DNA of 64,000 bases from Thermomucor indicae-seudaticae (taxonomy: Eukaryota > Mucoromycota > Mucoromycetes > Mucorales > Lichtheimiaceae). The translations under genes were made by a program, and so were the position numbers. The stretch spans positions 1-64,000 of the forward strand of contig JSYX01000125.1 in assembly GCA_000787465.1 (NCBI GenBank), written 5' to 3'. Of the stretch, positions 1 through 11,821 are shown in pieces. The notes under the pieces are model-generated. The model searched no databases. It was not told the DNA's origin and worked only from the letters and a program-made list of their open reading frames with translations. Every line of letters begins with the position of its first letter. Position 1 is the stretch's first letter.

Positions 1-383
1 GGTCACGTGATTTTATGAAACAGGTACACTCCGGAACAGGTGTCCGTAGACCTGGTGCCCTGCAGGACCGTGCACTCAAAACAGTCAGAAGGGGCCAGCG
101 ATTATTGAAGTCAGCAGCACTACATTTGGTCACTTACTTGCAGGAAGCGTCTCTATCACAGGAGTATGTGGCCGCATGGCGACGCAATTGAACGTCAAAA
201 CAATATAGACCTGTGCTGTCTTCTGAAGCTTGTCTTCAGGCGCGCTTTACAGTCTGAGCCGGCCATGTAGTAATGATTAATGACTGGCTGTCTTGCTTTC
301 AATTTTTGTAATAAAAGTAATGCAGACGTTGGCTGCTGCGCACCAAACTCTCCGCTCCTTATACCGATCTCGTGTCAAGCTGC
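1..383. other. Upstream spacer, no gene seen
   Basis: No convincing reading frame is visible before the ATG at 384. The stretch probably holds the 5' flank of the coiled-coil gene that follows. A gene running in from the left cannot be excluded, but I see no coding evidence for it. Confidence 0.4.
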
Positions 384-3300
384 CATGGACCAATCCAAGA
401 AAGAAGATCAATTGCCGCGAAACTTAGCTTTGCCTTGTACTATTGCTTTTAGCCAAGCTTCTGGCTTTGGTTTCGCGCTCCCTAGTGGTTTCGTACAAGC
501 TCCTGCCCCCGCCTTCGCGCTTTCTGCATCAAGTGGCCCAATGGAACCTGTCGATTCCGAAAATCCTTTGGCGTCCATGGAAAACCGTGTCGTTGCAACA
601 AACAAGTCGCTGCGGTGTGTTGAAAGTACACGTTCAGGTGAGAGATAGAATATGCTTGGACCTTACGCAATGTCGTGTTTGCTGAGATTGCGACGCGTAG
701 ACGCGGACAAGTACAGACACACATCTCAGAACGCGCTACCAAGCTCCAGCAAGCCGAAGCGGCAGAACTTGAGACAGAGAAGAAGATTACTTCCTTGGAG
801 GCATCTCTACGTGCGATGCAGCAACAGTCCTTCGGCGCGCAGCAAGTGTCGGCCGAACGCGAGGTACCTCTTCGCTTTTGACGCAAAATCTTAACGTTCG
901 CAGGCTAACCGTTTTTCATCTAGAACCTTTTGAAACGGATCGAAGTGCTACAAAGAAAAGCCAAACGGAGGTAATATAAGGATACCGCAAGCCGTGTTTC
1001 TTATTGAAGGGGAGCCAGTCTAAAAGGAAACCTTTCATTTTAGTAAAACCTTGGCTCGAAAGCATCAGTTGGATCTTGCAGCCGCGTTAAGAAAAAGCTT
1101 CGCCAAAAGCAATACAAACAGCAAGTTGAGGAAAGAGTTGTCCAAGTTACATGATACGGTTGAAGATTTAAAAGATGATAAGACGGAACTGGATATGACA
1201 TCAGAGATGCAAAAACAGCAGCTAGCCGAACTGGAAGAAGAGTTGAAGGCGACAAACGAGAAGATGGTGGAACTGCAGAAGGGGCTTAGCAGCAACAAAA
1301 TGAAAGAAGTCGTAAAGTCTAGTAGCGCGATATCGCAACCTCCACGCGAGGCCGGCCAAAGTAATGAAGTTCAGCGGCTAGAACACGAGATCGAAATCAT
1401 CAAAACACTAACCGCTCAGATACTTGCCCTTATTGGCTCAAAAGCCACAGCATCTACCCAGCAACCTGAGAGGAGTCATGAGGCGATAGTATTTGAGTTA
1501 TAAAAGGGAGAATCAGAAGTTGCGAGAGGAAAATAGCCGATTGCTAGATGAGAAGGTTGGTGGACTTTTGACGATCACTTATCCACATGAATCTGCTAAC
1601 ATAAATTCAAGGAATGTTTTGAGGAGAGTCAGAAGTTGCTCGAAGGATGTATTAAAGAGAATGAAAAGGTTAGTCGGAACGGTCTGATATCAAGTACGCG
1701 CGTGAGTCTTCTGACATGGATTCAGCGATATTATCATGAAGACAAGAAGTTGCGGGTGGAGATTAACAGGTTGCTCGATGAATTGGTGAGACAAAACTTT
1801 GTTGGATTGCAAGTACCGGATCCATGTGAATCTTCTAACGCACATTCTAGGTAGCTCTTCAGGATAACAATCTGTCGTTAGGGCAAGCAGCGGCAGGGAA
1901 AACAGAAACGGGCGCAGTCATTCCGGCTTCTGTACCCAAGAAACTTCTACCTCGTCCTCGTTGTGAGACTCCTGCAAGTTCAGAGTCTCTTCTCGCCCGT
2001 CTTGCCCAAGGGTCCACTACGACTCATACAGCACAAAGACCTGAGCCCTCGTCGTCCGCAGCACGTCCTCTGCAAGCAATGACCTCTGCAGGAACCTCGT
2101 CACAGTCAAATGAAGATGGGGAGATGAAGGCCTCGCCAACCAGAAAGCGTAGGCAAGAAGAACAAGGAGGGGACGCCAAACGCACGAAAGCCGAAAACGT
2201 TCAAGTGACGGAGCCTCCCACATATGGTACGAACCATGAATAACGACGCGCGCACAGTAACATTTTTGACCTCTTGTTTGTTTCTGTCTACAGAAGTCTA
2301 CGGAAGCTTGCTTGAAAGGGTTTCTCACGGAAACCCAAAGAGAAATCGCGAGGAATTACAGGTTTTGCGCGACTCGGTCGACAAAGACGAGCATGATCTC
2401 ACGATGCATTTCCTACCTGACCTGGAAAAGTTCTATACCGATATTAACAGCTGCAGCAATCCGTTGGTGGAACTTGGAGGCGGAATCGAAGAACCTGAAT
2501 TCTTTGGCGTTACTGATAGTTACTTCATTGAATGTCCGAGCTCCGTTGATGTTCGAGAGAAAAGTATGATGTGGTGCTTGTATGCTTACGCGGAAACATA
2601 CAAGGTACTTATTCTCAGTACGGCGTAATAGAGGCAAAATCATTAACCACCAATGCGGATATATAGGAAGGACTTCTGCAAACATTCGTCCAGTGGGCTT
2701 CTGAACGCGCTTTTTATTATATCGAAAACGAGCAATTGACCATCGCCTGGTAAGTATCTATAAGGAATGTATAAACAAATCTGTGCGATTTTGATCATGC
2801 GACAGCATTTATAGTCGGTTTGTGAGACTGCTGGCAGTCTTACTGTGCAAATCAAAACGTATGACGGACATGCGAAGTCTCTGCTATGATATCGTTAGAT
2901 GGACCCCTCGAAGACAATGCTTCTCTCTGCTGCTGTTGAACGTTTGCATGTTTAACAAAGAAGCATTACTATGGAAGAACGGACCTGATGCGACGGACCC
3001 AGGTATGCACTCCTGTCTTTAACTGCGATTACAGCATACTGAAGCATTAACCCATAGGAGCAAATATGATCCTTAAAGCAATACAAAGTGCGAGTGCTCA
3101 CTCTAGTGCGCGAGCCGATGAAGTGGCACAGGAGGTAAACATAAGCGTCATCTGGAGAAAAGGCTGAGAACGCCAGATAATTAATGTTATTGATATATAG
3201 ATTTATATCGCTCTTGCCAAGTACTGTAACTGGTCACCTATCAAGGACATCCCTTCGCTTCTTGAACGAACTAAGAATTCAACACCGTTTTGAATTCGCC

Positions 3301-4131
3301 TGAGTTCAAGGCCTTGGCCACTGAGAACCCAAGTGAGTAAATAAATCCTAGTGGTATGTGGGCAAAGATTTTAACCTTAGTTATCATCATAGCTGCCTTT
3401 GAATATTTGAGGTTTAACTTGGTCAAAGCATTCGAAATTGCCTTTTTCAAGTTGGACAATTGGCACGAGACGTATACGAACTTTTTGTGCGGAAAGGTGG
3501 AACCTCTTTTGGCGGACGATGTTTTGGTCGACGTGGCTTTGGAGTTGGCAGGTATGAGTCATGATGAAGTAGCAAAAAATTGGCTATTCTCTCTAAATGG
3601 CTTAATTTCTAGGATTACTCGGTCGATGTGGTCTTGCGCAAAAAGAATCAAAGCCAACTCGACGAAAGGCGGTAAAAGACAGAAATTCATACGAGAGGGG
3701 GGGGGTTCGGACGATGCGCAACATGCTTTTAAACGTTCTTGCCGACGGAAATGACGGGACTTCAGGTGAGCTACTGCTTTTCGGCATTGAACGCGGATCC
3801 TTATTAATACTGAAATGGCTTGCAGAAGAAGATTTCAAATTACAAGTCACCGCTGCGCAAAGCTTGCTCTGGTTAGCCGACGAGAAAAAGGAACATATAT
3901 CGCCAATCATAAACTGGTACAAGAATGTCAAAGACGAATACTGGAGCCTCATCACTCGAGAATTGGACGCGGCTCTCAAGGGTAGGTCCTAAAAAGACAC
4001 ATTCATTAACAAAAAAGCAACAGGTTTGTTTGTTAGCAGAAGTTTATAAATATTTCTTTTGTTATTGAAGCTTCAAAAATGTACATAAAGTGTGTTTGTT
4101 TCAATTGTATCTTTCAGCTGTTGACGTCTAG
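384..4131 (+). CDS. Unrecognised multi-exon coiled-coil protein
   Basis: I do not recognise this gene. The first ATG with a plausible exon is at 384 (reads MDQSKKEDQL). Exons then encode long charged heptad stretches (about 690-880 and 1051-1490, with runs such as LRKELSKLHDTVEDL and QKQQLAELEEELKATNEK) that are typical of coiled coil. Three near-identical short exons at 1496-1785 follow, then a Ser/Pro/Lys-rich linker with a basic KRRQEE patch (about 1860-2220). The C-terminal half (2290-3990) is not coiled coil and looks helical and folded, including WCLYAYAETYK and VQWASERAFYYIENEQ. The last exon either stops at 3992, or splices from a GTAGGT donor to an acceptor before 4119 and stops at 4131. 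A run of nine G at 3697-3705 makes the local frame uncertain, so the exon model there is tentative. The order suggests a nuclear or scaffold protein, which is inference only. Confidence 0.55.
1496..1785 (+). repeat. Triplicated 19-20-codon coiled-coil exon
   Basis: Three consecutive exons (1496-1555, 1612-1668, 1726-1785) encode the same unit: YKRENQKLREENSRLLDEK, ECFEESQKLLEGCIKENEK and RYYHEDKKLRVEINRLLDEL. The introns after copies 1 and 3 end in related 31-nt blocks (1581-1611 and 1820-1850) that match at about 24 of 31 positions and share the CTAAC branch-site core. This indicates duplication of a whole exon plus intron unit. Copy 2 is the most diverged. Confidence 0.75.
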
Positions 4132-4481
4132 TGTCATTTGCGTTCTCAAGGAAAAAACCATGGGCCTCGGCTACAGCTGAGACGGAGACAGCCAGCAGAT
4201 GAGATGCCGAAGCGCTATTTTGGCGATATAAGCCTGTTACTCGGGAAGGAAAGCTTGACAGGAGGGCCTGCGCCATTTTTCCGTGTGCATGTTTGCTCGT
4301 TTTTTCCCAGAATTCAGAAGTGCATCACTTTTGCTTTTTGCTCCAAAGGCTACTGGCACAGAAGCATGCTTGAAGACCCTGGTCACTGGCGACGGGTAAC
4401 AACAAGCCGCAGTGACGAAGACCTAAATATCTCTGGCGCCTGAGAATGCTGGCACCATACTCCTTGAACGACTAGTCGCGC

Positions 4482-5231
4482 TTGACACTTGACGCAACAG
4501 CAGAAACAGAAGCGCGCGGAGAAACAGAGGCAAAGAAGACATACATAGTCTGCGATAGAAACAAAGTCACTACGGTGAAAACAAATATCTTCGTCAAAAT
4601 TTTTAAGTGTGCCCCTGCGTCACCCCCGGAAACCAATCCTCAAGTGACTCGTCTAATTAACGGTAAGCATTTCCTTTTTTGAAGCACAGCTTTCACTTGC
4701 AAATTGCTGTTAAGGTAACATATTATTTGTGTAGCAGACTTTGATGGTTAGCAACCTGCTCGATATTCATAAAAACGTGTTATTGATTACTTTTTGTGAA
4801 AATATAGCCAGGATGCCGCGGATAAAATCACGCAAGAACACTTTTACAGAAAACCTGAGTCCGACGTTGACGGCTGGGCAGGACTGGAGGAAAAGAGAAA
4901 AAGCCGCGTTTCGCATAAATGCTAGAGGCAAAATTTCTAGAAAAGAACACGCTTACGAAGGGGGAAAGTTGAGCTATTAACAGTAAAGTCGGGATTAATC
5001 CGACGCTATAAACTTTAGAAGGAACGCAAAGACCTTGTGGCTGTCCTTCTCGAAGGACAAGATACAGACGAAAACATGAGCAGCGTTGCCAACAAACTGA
5101 TGGCGATAAGTGCAGGACTTTATGCAATGAAAATAACGACGTTTATCACTTCCTTCGTTTACCATTACTATAATTATCAGCGTCGTTGCTGCCTTGATTT
5201 TCAGAAACGGCACCGTAAAGCGGGAAATTAA
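4482..5231 (+). CDS. Weak multi-exon gene model or relic
   Basis: Short open stretches on the + strand can be joined by plausible splice sites. The first, around 4500-4660, is rich in Glu and Lys (AETEARGETEAKKTYIV) and ends at a GTAAGC donor. A second, about 4810-4925, reads DAADKITQEHFYRKPESD. A third, about 5020-5231, reads VAVLLEGQDTDENMSS and ends CCLDFQKRHRKAGN before a stop. I recognise no family, and the frames need at least two introns. It may be a genuine small gene, the 3' part of another gene, or decayed sequence. No start codon can be chosen with confidence. Confidence 0.25.
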
Positions 5232-6616
5232 AGGAACTGTTACAGTGGATACCCGTTAATTTCAAGTCATCGGTTCCTTGAAGTATATTAGAAAAAACGA
5301 GTTCTTAACCGAGGTCAACTATATAAGTAACTTAGTCCGTTTCATGAAAAACTTTGAAATAATGTAATGCTTGAAATTAAGCAAGATGAAATTAACGGAG
5401 GTCAACTGTGTTTTATCTGACTTTACAGTGAGTTTCAGGATATTTGGGTAACTAGTTATAACATGTTATTGAGTACCAGAAACTGTGAACCAGATCGAAA
5501 TACCAGTGTCAAAACACGAAATATTAAAAAGCAGTGGTCTTCAGCCATTCTAATACAGAATAAGCAAGCTGTGCTTTGACTGAAGTGACAGTAGAAAAAG
5601 GACCTTAATGACGTACAAGACTACCATGGATTCCTGAAGCAGTATTTCCTGTGTTTCCTTCAAGTTACCATCTCTCTTATCGAACGGAACCGGTACTCCC
5701 AAAAAGAGGAACGTATTGAACAGCATTATTTTATTGGTGAATACAGCACTGCGCATCGCTGTGCTGATAACATGTAATTTCGCTAATCCGTTTTGACTTG
5801 AATCCAATAAAAGGTAAGGTTTACAATCAGTGGTCGCTCGGTTGAAGATAATTACATATTTGCGATCACTGACAAAAAATAAGAGATTGTCATCTCATGC
5901 TCACCATGAGGGAATAATTCATATTTCAGACCATAATAGCTTTATGGCATGCTAAATAAAAGACAGTTGTCAATTAGGTTCCATTCAATTGATTTTTGAC
6001 AGCGAAAAGGAGTCCTAAAAGGTAGCAGAAAAATTTCAAGTAATCAATGTGTTCAATCAAAAATCATTTTACGGACTTCAAAATTTTCCGTGCCCCCTTG
6101 ACAGCCGGCACTGGAAAATAAAGTCGGATGAACCTGTGCCGACATGATTTATTGGCTATTCCAACAGACTAAACCAGTAGAACGAGGCCTATTAGTACCA
6201 GTTAATGCTCTTGTTGAAAAGAGATTTGCTTCCAGTTTTTCCAGCTTAAGCGACATATTGTAACTCTTTTTTGTGTCATTGTGTCTTAGTATCCGTCCTT
6301 TAGTTCTTTCCTCTGTTCGCTGATGTTTCACGCTCATATCAACATCTGACGTTGTCGGTGAGATATGGTCCAGCCTTGCAAAAAAGGAGCTGAAGCTTTT
6401 TGTATCCTGCATGGGGAGTCTGACGTGCTACGAAATTACCTAGCTGACAAGGAATGCGAAAACTCTACGGGAGTGCATAATCATTAAAAGATACGCAAGT
6501 CTAACAGGATGTGCGAAAGGAATATGGAAGAAATGTATGTCAAAATCGTGTATCATCTTGCGCAATTATCCTGTTGTATTCCACGTTGTCGCATGGTAAG
6601 TATTCGAGGGAACATA
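5232..6616. other. AT-rich spacer, no gene seen
   Basis: The stretch is rich in A and T with scattered stops in all frames. The longest open stretch (6149-6412, minus) has no recognisable motif. The stretch lies between the weak gene model on the left and the 3' end of SEC24, and probably holds the SEC24 3' UTR at its right edge. Confidence 0.5.
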
Positions 6617-9600
6617 TCAATACCGGTAAGCCCAATAAGACGCATTAGATATAAAGTCCTCATGTTTTGCTCGCTCCAGCTGAACAAGATAAAATGAGTA
6701 AAACGCGTTTCTGTCTAAAGAATTAATGGCCCTTACCTCATCCTGAATGTTCTTATGTATAACACACAAATAATCGACGTAGCTCATTTGGCCGTATGTC
6801 TCATCTTCGACAAGCGCCATGGCAAATTCGTGCTCCACATCATAACCCTGTCGCAAAACTTTCAGTGGCCGGACAGGATATCTTGTAATGACACTCTGAA
6901 GTCGTTGGCTGAGCGGATTGTCCAAGACAGGTATCTCTGTCTACTCCGAATCACGAAGTCAGAGCACGAATCTCCCATAGAACGTGTACCAGTCTCACCA
7001 TGTTTGGATCTATTTGATGAACGTCCATAACCCCAAAAATGCTTTGGAGCGTCTCCGAAGACGTATTCTGGCCTACCCACAAATACTGAACATCTGGACC
7101 GTCTACTTTCAAATATCAGTAAAACTCTGTTGCCGAATGAGGCGTTATTCTGCTTGCAATGCACTTACCTACAAAGTATATTCCGGCTGAGTCCAGACGC
7201 TCGTAGGATAGCCGTTCCAGCGGCACAATATCCGAGTCGCACTTCAAATATGTCAATGACTTTTAATCAAGACCATGAATCTCCACGAATAAGCTTACCG
7301 CCAAGTGCGCGTGGATGGGGATCATTTGAGGGTAAAGCCATCGGATAGTAGTAGCAATTCCGGCAGACTTTAACTTCCGCATATTATGTACACGAGTATC
7401 GATATTGATGCTGCTATCTGCTTAGAAATTCGTTTAGCAGATTCTTTCTGTCAACTAGATATAACCTTCACTTCACCTCGTCGGAGAGCTGAACATTTCT
7501 TGAGAGCGAGCACATACAGGGGAAGTACTTTGAAAGATTCTGGAAGAATCAATTGACCGGCTGAAGCTGAAGACGCACAATGTTTCCGATACGCTGCCAA
7601 AATATGGGTGCATTCGCCGTCCAATTGTGTTGACAATTCTTGCGAAGTCTTTTGAGCACTTTGAGAAACAACTATAAGAAAATGTAACCTCAATCTATAC
7701 CATGTTCGACGTTGGACAAAACTTTTAACTTACTTCGTTTCGAAACCAGGTTTATGCTGGTCTCCAGGTCAGCTTGTCTGAAAAGCGTACTGATGTCAGA
7801 ACTCACTGGCAATTGAAGGTTATGGATACGGACTCGACGTTGTCCAGTCACAGTAGTATAAAGTAAAGCACATTGGATATAGGCTTCCGAATCATCCAGC
7901 TTCCCATCGTGCTTCAACGTAAATGCCACCGATTTTTCAGAATCGATACCGCCGAATTCAAGGTCGGTACTATTGTTCATGAAGAAGTTGCCGAATCGGT
8001 CGTCAACAGCAAGACCTACCAGTCAACGGTTAATATGCTGCTTGTTTTATATAGCCCACTTGGAGCTTTACCGTTCGAGCAGCGTATCCGTAGTGCTACA
8101 TTATAGCCTTGTTCTCTGCATAGGCAATTGGTGAGCGCATTGATAAACGCCCTTTCATGTTTTTGCTTGTCATAATTTGGATAATAGTGGGTATCCCCTC
8201 CTGTCAAAGCCGGTAAAACTCCTAGAAACAAAACGTATTCAGTGAACATTGGCTTTCTTTTCTACCATTTGCTTTCCTTACCAAGAGTGCTTGCGTCAAC
8301 GTAGGTGTTTACCGGAAACAGCCAAAGATCAACGCATACACCTTGGTTGACACATTCCTTGCCCATGGTGTTGTATAGGGTATCTTGCGGCGCAAATAAT
8401 TGTCTTTCCTTCTCAGTACCATATAATTGAGGGTTATCACGAGGTTTCAGGGCTCCGGGACCCGCAGCCGGAAGCTGTGTTTGGAAAACGTGAATTTTCC
8501 CCCCTGTAGCTTTCTACAGTGATCCACTAAGTATATATGAAACCTTTAAGCCAGCTCACCATTTACCAAAGACAGCAGGCCACCTTTAATGGCTGACCCA
8601 AATACCGAGGTCGGAGTACGGTTCTCAGCAAACATTCTCGGCAAACTGCTCAATAGGTTTTCAATGACTGACCTAATACCATAACGCATCAACGGTTGAA
8701 TCTCTTTACTAACTACATGTTTGCTTCGTTTACCGTGATTCGTGTGGATCGACGAAGAAACTATCCTCAGCCAAAGGAAGAAACATGTCATTGATATCAG
8801 AAACAACCATCATTTGCGCCTGCTTGACAGCCGCCTATATGCGTATTATGAGTAACACAAAATTTGACCCCCCCTCTCACGGACTTGTACCGATAGATTA
8901 TAAAAATGAACCGTCTTGTCGAATGTCATAATAGCCACTCGAATTCCTTTTGGAAAAGCGGCTTCTGTAAAAAGAGTGCTTTGTAATGCTGTGCAGAAAC
9001 TTTCGAGCATGCCGCTCTGTACTGAGCTTCCCGATACGTCGACAGCAAATAGGACACGAAGAGGGTTAGGTTTCCGAGTCCAATAGATCTCAGGAACCTC
9101 AAACTCTACTGTGCCCTTTTGCAGTTCAGGCCGTTCGTGGATGTCGAGACGTTGGCCGGACATGTCCAAATAAGAAAAATAATGCTCAGGGACTGATATT
9201 CCCGAAAAGCTAGATCAGATACCGAAAAGGTCAAAACGCCCGATAAGATCGCGCCGCCCTACCATTGTTCTCGAAGCCACACAAGTTACAGACGAACTTG
9301 CGCCCACCATCCGTAAAGCGGCAGGCTGGATTAATGTACCCTTTACACCTGTTACAGCGTACCGGTCCATCGAGACCCGTTGATCTGGCTAAGGGAACAG
9401 GCTCGTCCTCTGGATGCAATGCCGCTAACGGTTGAACCACTAAGCCGAAGGGTAAATGTGTATCCCGAACAAGATCATGCGTTTTCGGTAGCGTTCTGAG
9501 TGTGGCACGCATGAAACGTGGATTGCAGTTGCCCTGATCTATAGCTCGGAAGTTAGTCGTCGTCAAAGGCAACTGTGCCAGTGAACAAGTGCCGAAAATC

Positions 9601-10395
9601 TCTCGGTGATACGTCTCCGCGTCTGCAAGCTGTGCCTGGACAGGTGACGGTATCTGGTTCGGGTCAATCTTTGGTTTTGGGCGGTTCATCGGTCCTGATG
9701 TCAAAGCGGGAGTTGCGGGCTGCTGGCTGGCAGGTGGTAAATGTGGACCTGGAGGCCCTTGTGGCTGCTGATCGTTCAATGGCGCATAAACTCGTCTGGA
9801 TCGACCGGGTTTCTGCTCAGTTTTTCCTGGATTCTGCTAAAACATGAAGATAAAGATAGGATACAGAACTATGTATGAGACATCATTGAAACCAACCAAC
9901 CTGCTGAGGAGGACCCTGTAGGCTCAGGTTTTCCATGCCAGAAGAAAGGGAGTACCCTGACGAAGGCGCTGAATGTAACTGTGCGCCAGGTACTGTCGGT
10001 GGAGCAGTGGGTCGCATAGGCGCAGGCGCACCACCTAATAGCAAGACGAGCGGTTATGTATATGGACTACCCCTTGCAGAGCTATCGAACTCGATCCACG
10101 AACCAGGATGAGGTGGCGGAGGGCGACCAGCCAACGGCCGTTGCTGAGGACTAGCTCCGGCATTGGGCAGCGCATTGGGTGGCATTGCCTGCGGAAATGG
10201 AGGACGAAATCCAGGAGCAGGCGGCCGCTGCAGCTGTTGAGTCCGAGGTGACATCACGGTGCTTTGACCCGGCCCTGGAGATATCATGCCAGCCATATTA
10301 GGCGGTCTTTGATAAGGGGTAGGTGCGCCATTAGGCCGATTTTTGTACATCGCGTCATTAGGCCCGGACGGCCGAGGCAGCAGAGGTTGCTGCAT
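6617..10395 (-). CDS. SEC24: COPII coat cargo adaptor Sec24
   Basis: Sec24 pairs with Sec23 in the inner COPII coat, binding cargo on ER membranes for export. Domains appear in order. A Pro/Gln-rich N-terminus (exon from ATG 10395) comes first, then the zinc finger RCNRCKGYINPACRF...VCNLCGFEN (about 9250-9340) with four Cys. The trunk (about 8846-9200) has PEHYFSYLDMSGQR and VLFAVDVS. MMVVSDINDMFLP follows, then GPGALKPRDNPQLYGTEKE and LFAPQD (about 8380-8460). The beta-sandwich and helical parts lie at 7450-7980, the gelsolin-like part near 7000-7200 (VYLWVGQNTS) and the C-terminal MSYVDYLCVIHKNIQ near 6760. Joining the pieces needs at least nine introns of about 50-70 nt, and the junctions checked are in frame. 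The final 57-nt intron is a multiple of three, so the stop at 6617 holds whether or not it is spliced. No lesion is seen. Which Sec24 paralogue this is cannot be told. Confidence 0.93.
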
Positions 10396-10927
10396 TTTTG
10401 GATAGTGGTCCTATGGGCCAAAGGGAATGAGGAGTTTAAAAGTGCCATGCTTACAGGGCGGTCCAGCATTAGCCAATCGGACGATGCAGAACGCCGCTGC
10501 GCACAGATGCTTTACAGACTCAGTTCCCATCAAATGACGTACGGTCAGAGAATCACATGACATCCCGCAGACTCTCATTATAGGGTTTTGACAAGGCGAA
10601 TCATTTAAGGACACAGCCAGAAAAAGGAGGGAGATACGTATGAATCGTACACGTTTGAGGGGTGATCAAAAGCCATAAAGATTCTGTCGAATGGTGAAGT
10701 CTACCGTTAAAGCGAAGACATGGCTGTTCCGACAGCTCAGTTGATACAATGCTTTCGGAACGAACCCGAAATCACCACGTTTGACATGGAGAACACCAAT
10801 GACTACTTCAGTGCTTCAGAACAGGAATTAAGACAAAGCCAGAGATGAAAGGTGGAGACAACGCACAGCGTCATAATTCAATCAGATATATTCAGGTGTA
10901 CGCGCTATGCAATTATTACGATTATTA
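10396..10927. other. Spacer between SEC24 and a small unknown gene
   Basis: This holds the SEC24 5' flank and the 3' flank of the minus-strand gene ending at 10928. No open frame here has a recognisable motif or splice structure. Confidence 0.5.
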
Positions 10928-11660
10928 TTAACAAGAAGTGGTATCGGCTCGGGAATCGTTGAAGGTTTCGAGTAACTTTATCACACGCGATAAGAGGGTA
11001 GCATTATTGCTGCCGCTCGATTCTTCTTCCAACTTATTGATCAACGGATCATTCTTTAAAGATATCTTGTCAGTAGGAGACAAATCCATCCTTTTGTACA
11101 GCTTGTTTACCTTGAAAGCAGTAGCCAGATCTTTATCCACAAGGTTCACTGTCCTTTTGACACATTTAATATTGCCTGGTGTCTGTCTGGGGTTAAGAGG
11201 TCGCTCACCTGTTCAATTCTCGAACGAGTCGATGGACCAAAGGTGAAACCTACGATTGGTATCACTCACTGGATTTAGTAAGGTGAATCAGAGGAGATAC
11301 AAAAAGTGGGTCGATGTCTTTTCTCACATTATCGTCATCAGCTACAGAAGCTTGCTGGCGCCGTCGCAATGATAATGACGGTGGAGCCTGCTTGGGTGGT
11401 AGCTGACCTGCGAAGATATAAGCGAGTGTATCTGGTGTCAATATTGGTGGTGAACCCCAGTGCTCTTCTATATTTCTAAGTATGTCTTGTACGCAGTCGT
11501 CAGTCAGGGGTCGGGCGGTCTGTCTGCTGGCAGTGTCGGAATCGGGTTCCGGCGTTGAAGGTATAGAGGGGTTGGATGGATGATTTATACAGACAGCCTG
11601 TGTCAGTGCCTGATTGGAGGAATTGGCTCTCTGGTCGCAAGTAGGCAGCAGAAAATACAT
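10928..11660 (-). CDS. Small unrecognised protein, two or more exons
   Basis: I do not recognise the family. An ATG at 11660 opens a Ser/Pro/Thr-rich stretch, then a more ordered segment (LTDDCVQDILRNIEEHWG, then ILTPDTLAYIFAGQLPP) down to a GTGAGT donor near 11272. A second exon on the same strand (about 11145 down to 10928) reads VDKDLATAFKVNKLYKRM and ends ETFNDSRADTTSC before a stop. The acceptor is not certain because several AG sites lie between 11150 and 11215. A pyrimidine-rich tract just upstream of 11660 is like those before other genes here. It lies head-to-tail with the SMP-domain gene upstream and SEC24 downstream. Confidence 0.5.
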
Positions 11661-11821
11661 GATTCTCGAGCATGAAAAGATGGAGAAAGAGAGAGAGAAA
11701 GAAAAGGGACAAAGAAAGTCCCGTCCATAGGTTTTATCGTAAAATGAGTCCCCAATTGCATTGGGATTCCGCAAGTCAAAAGTCTGCGCTTTTTTTATTT
11801 TCGAACAGTGCACAGCTAAAT

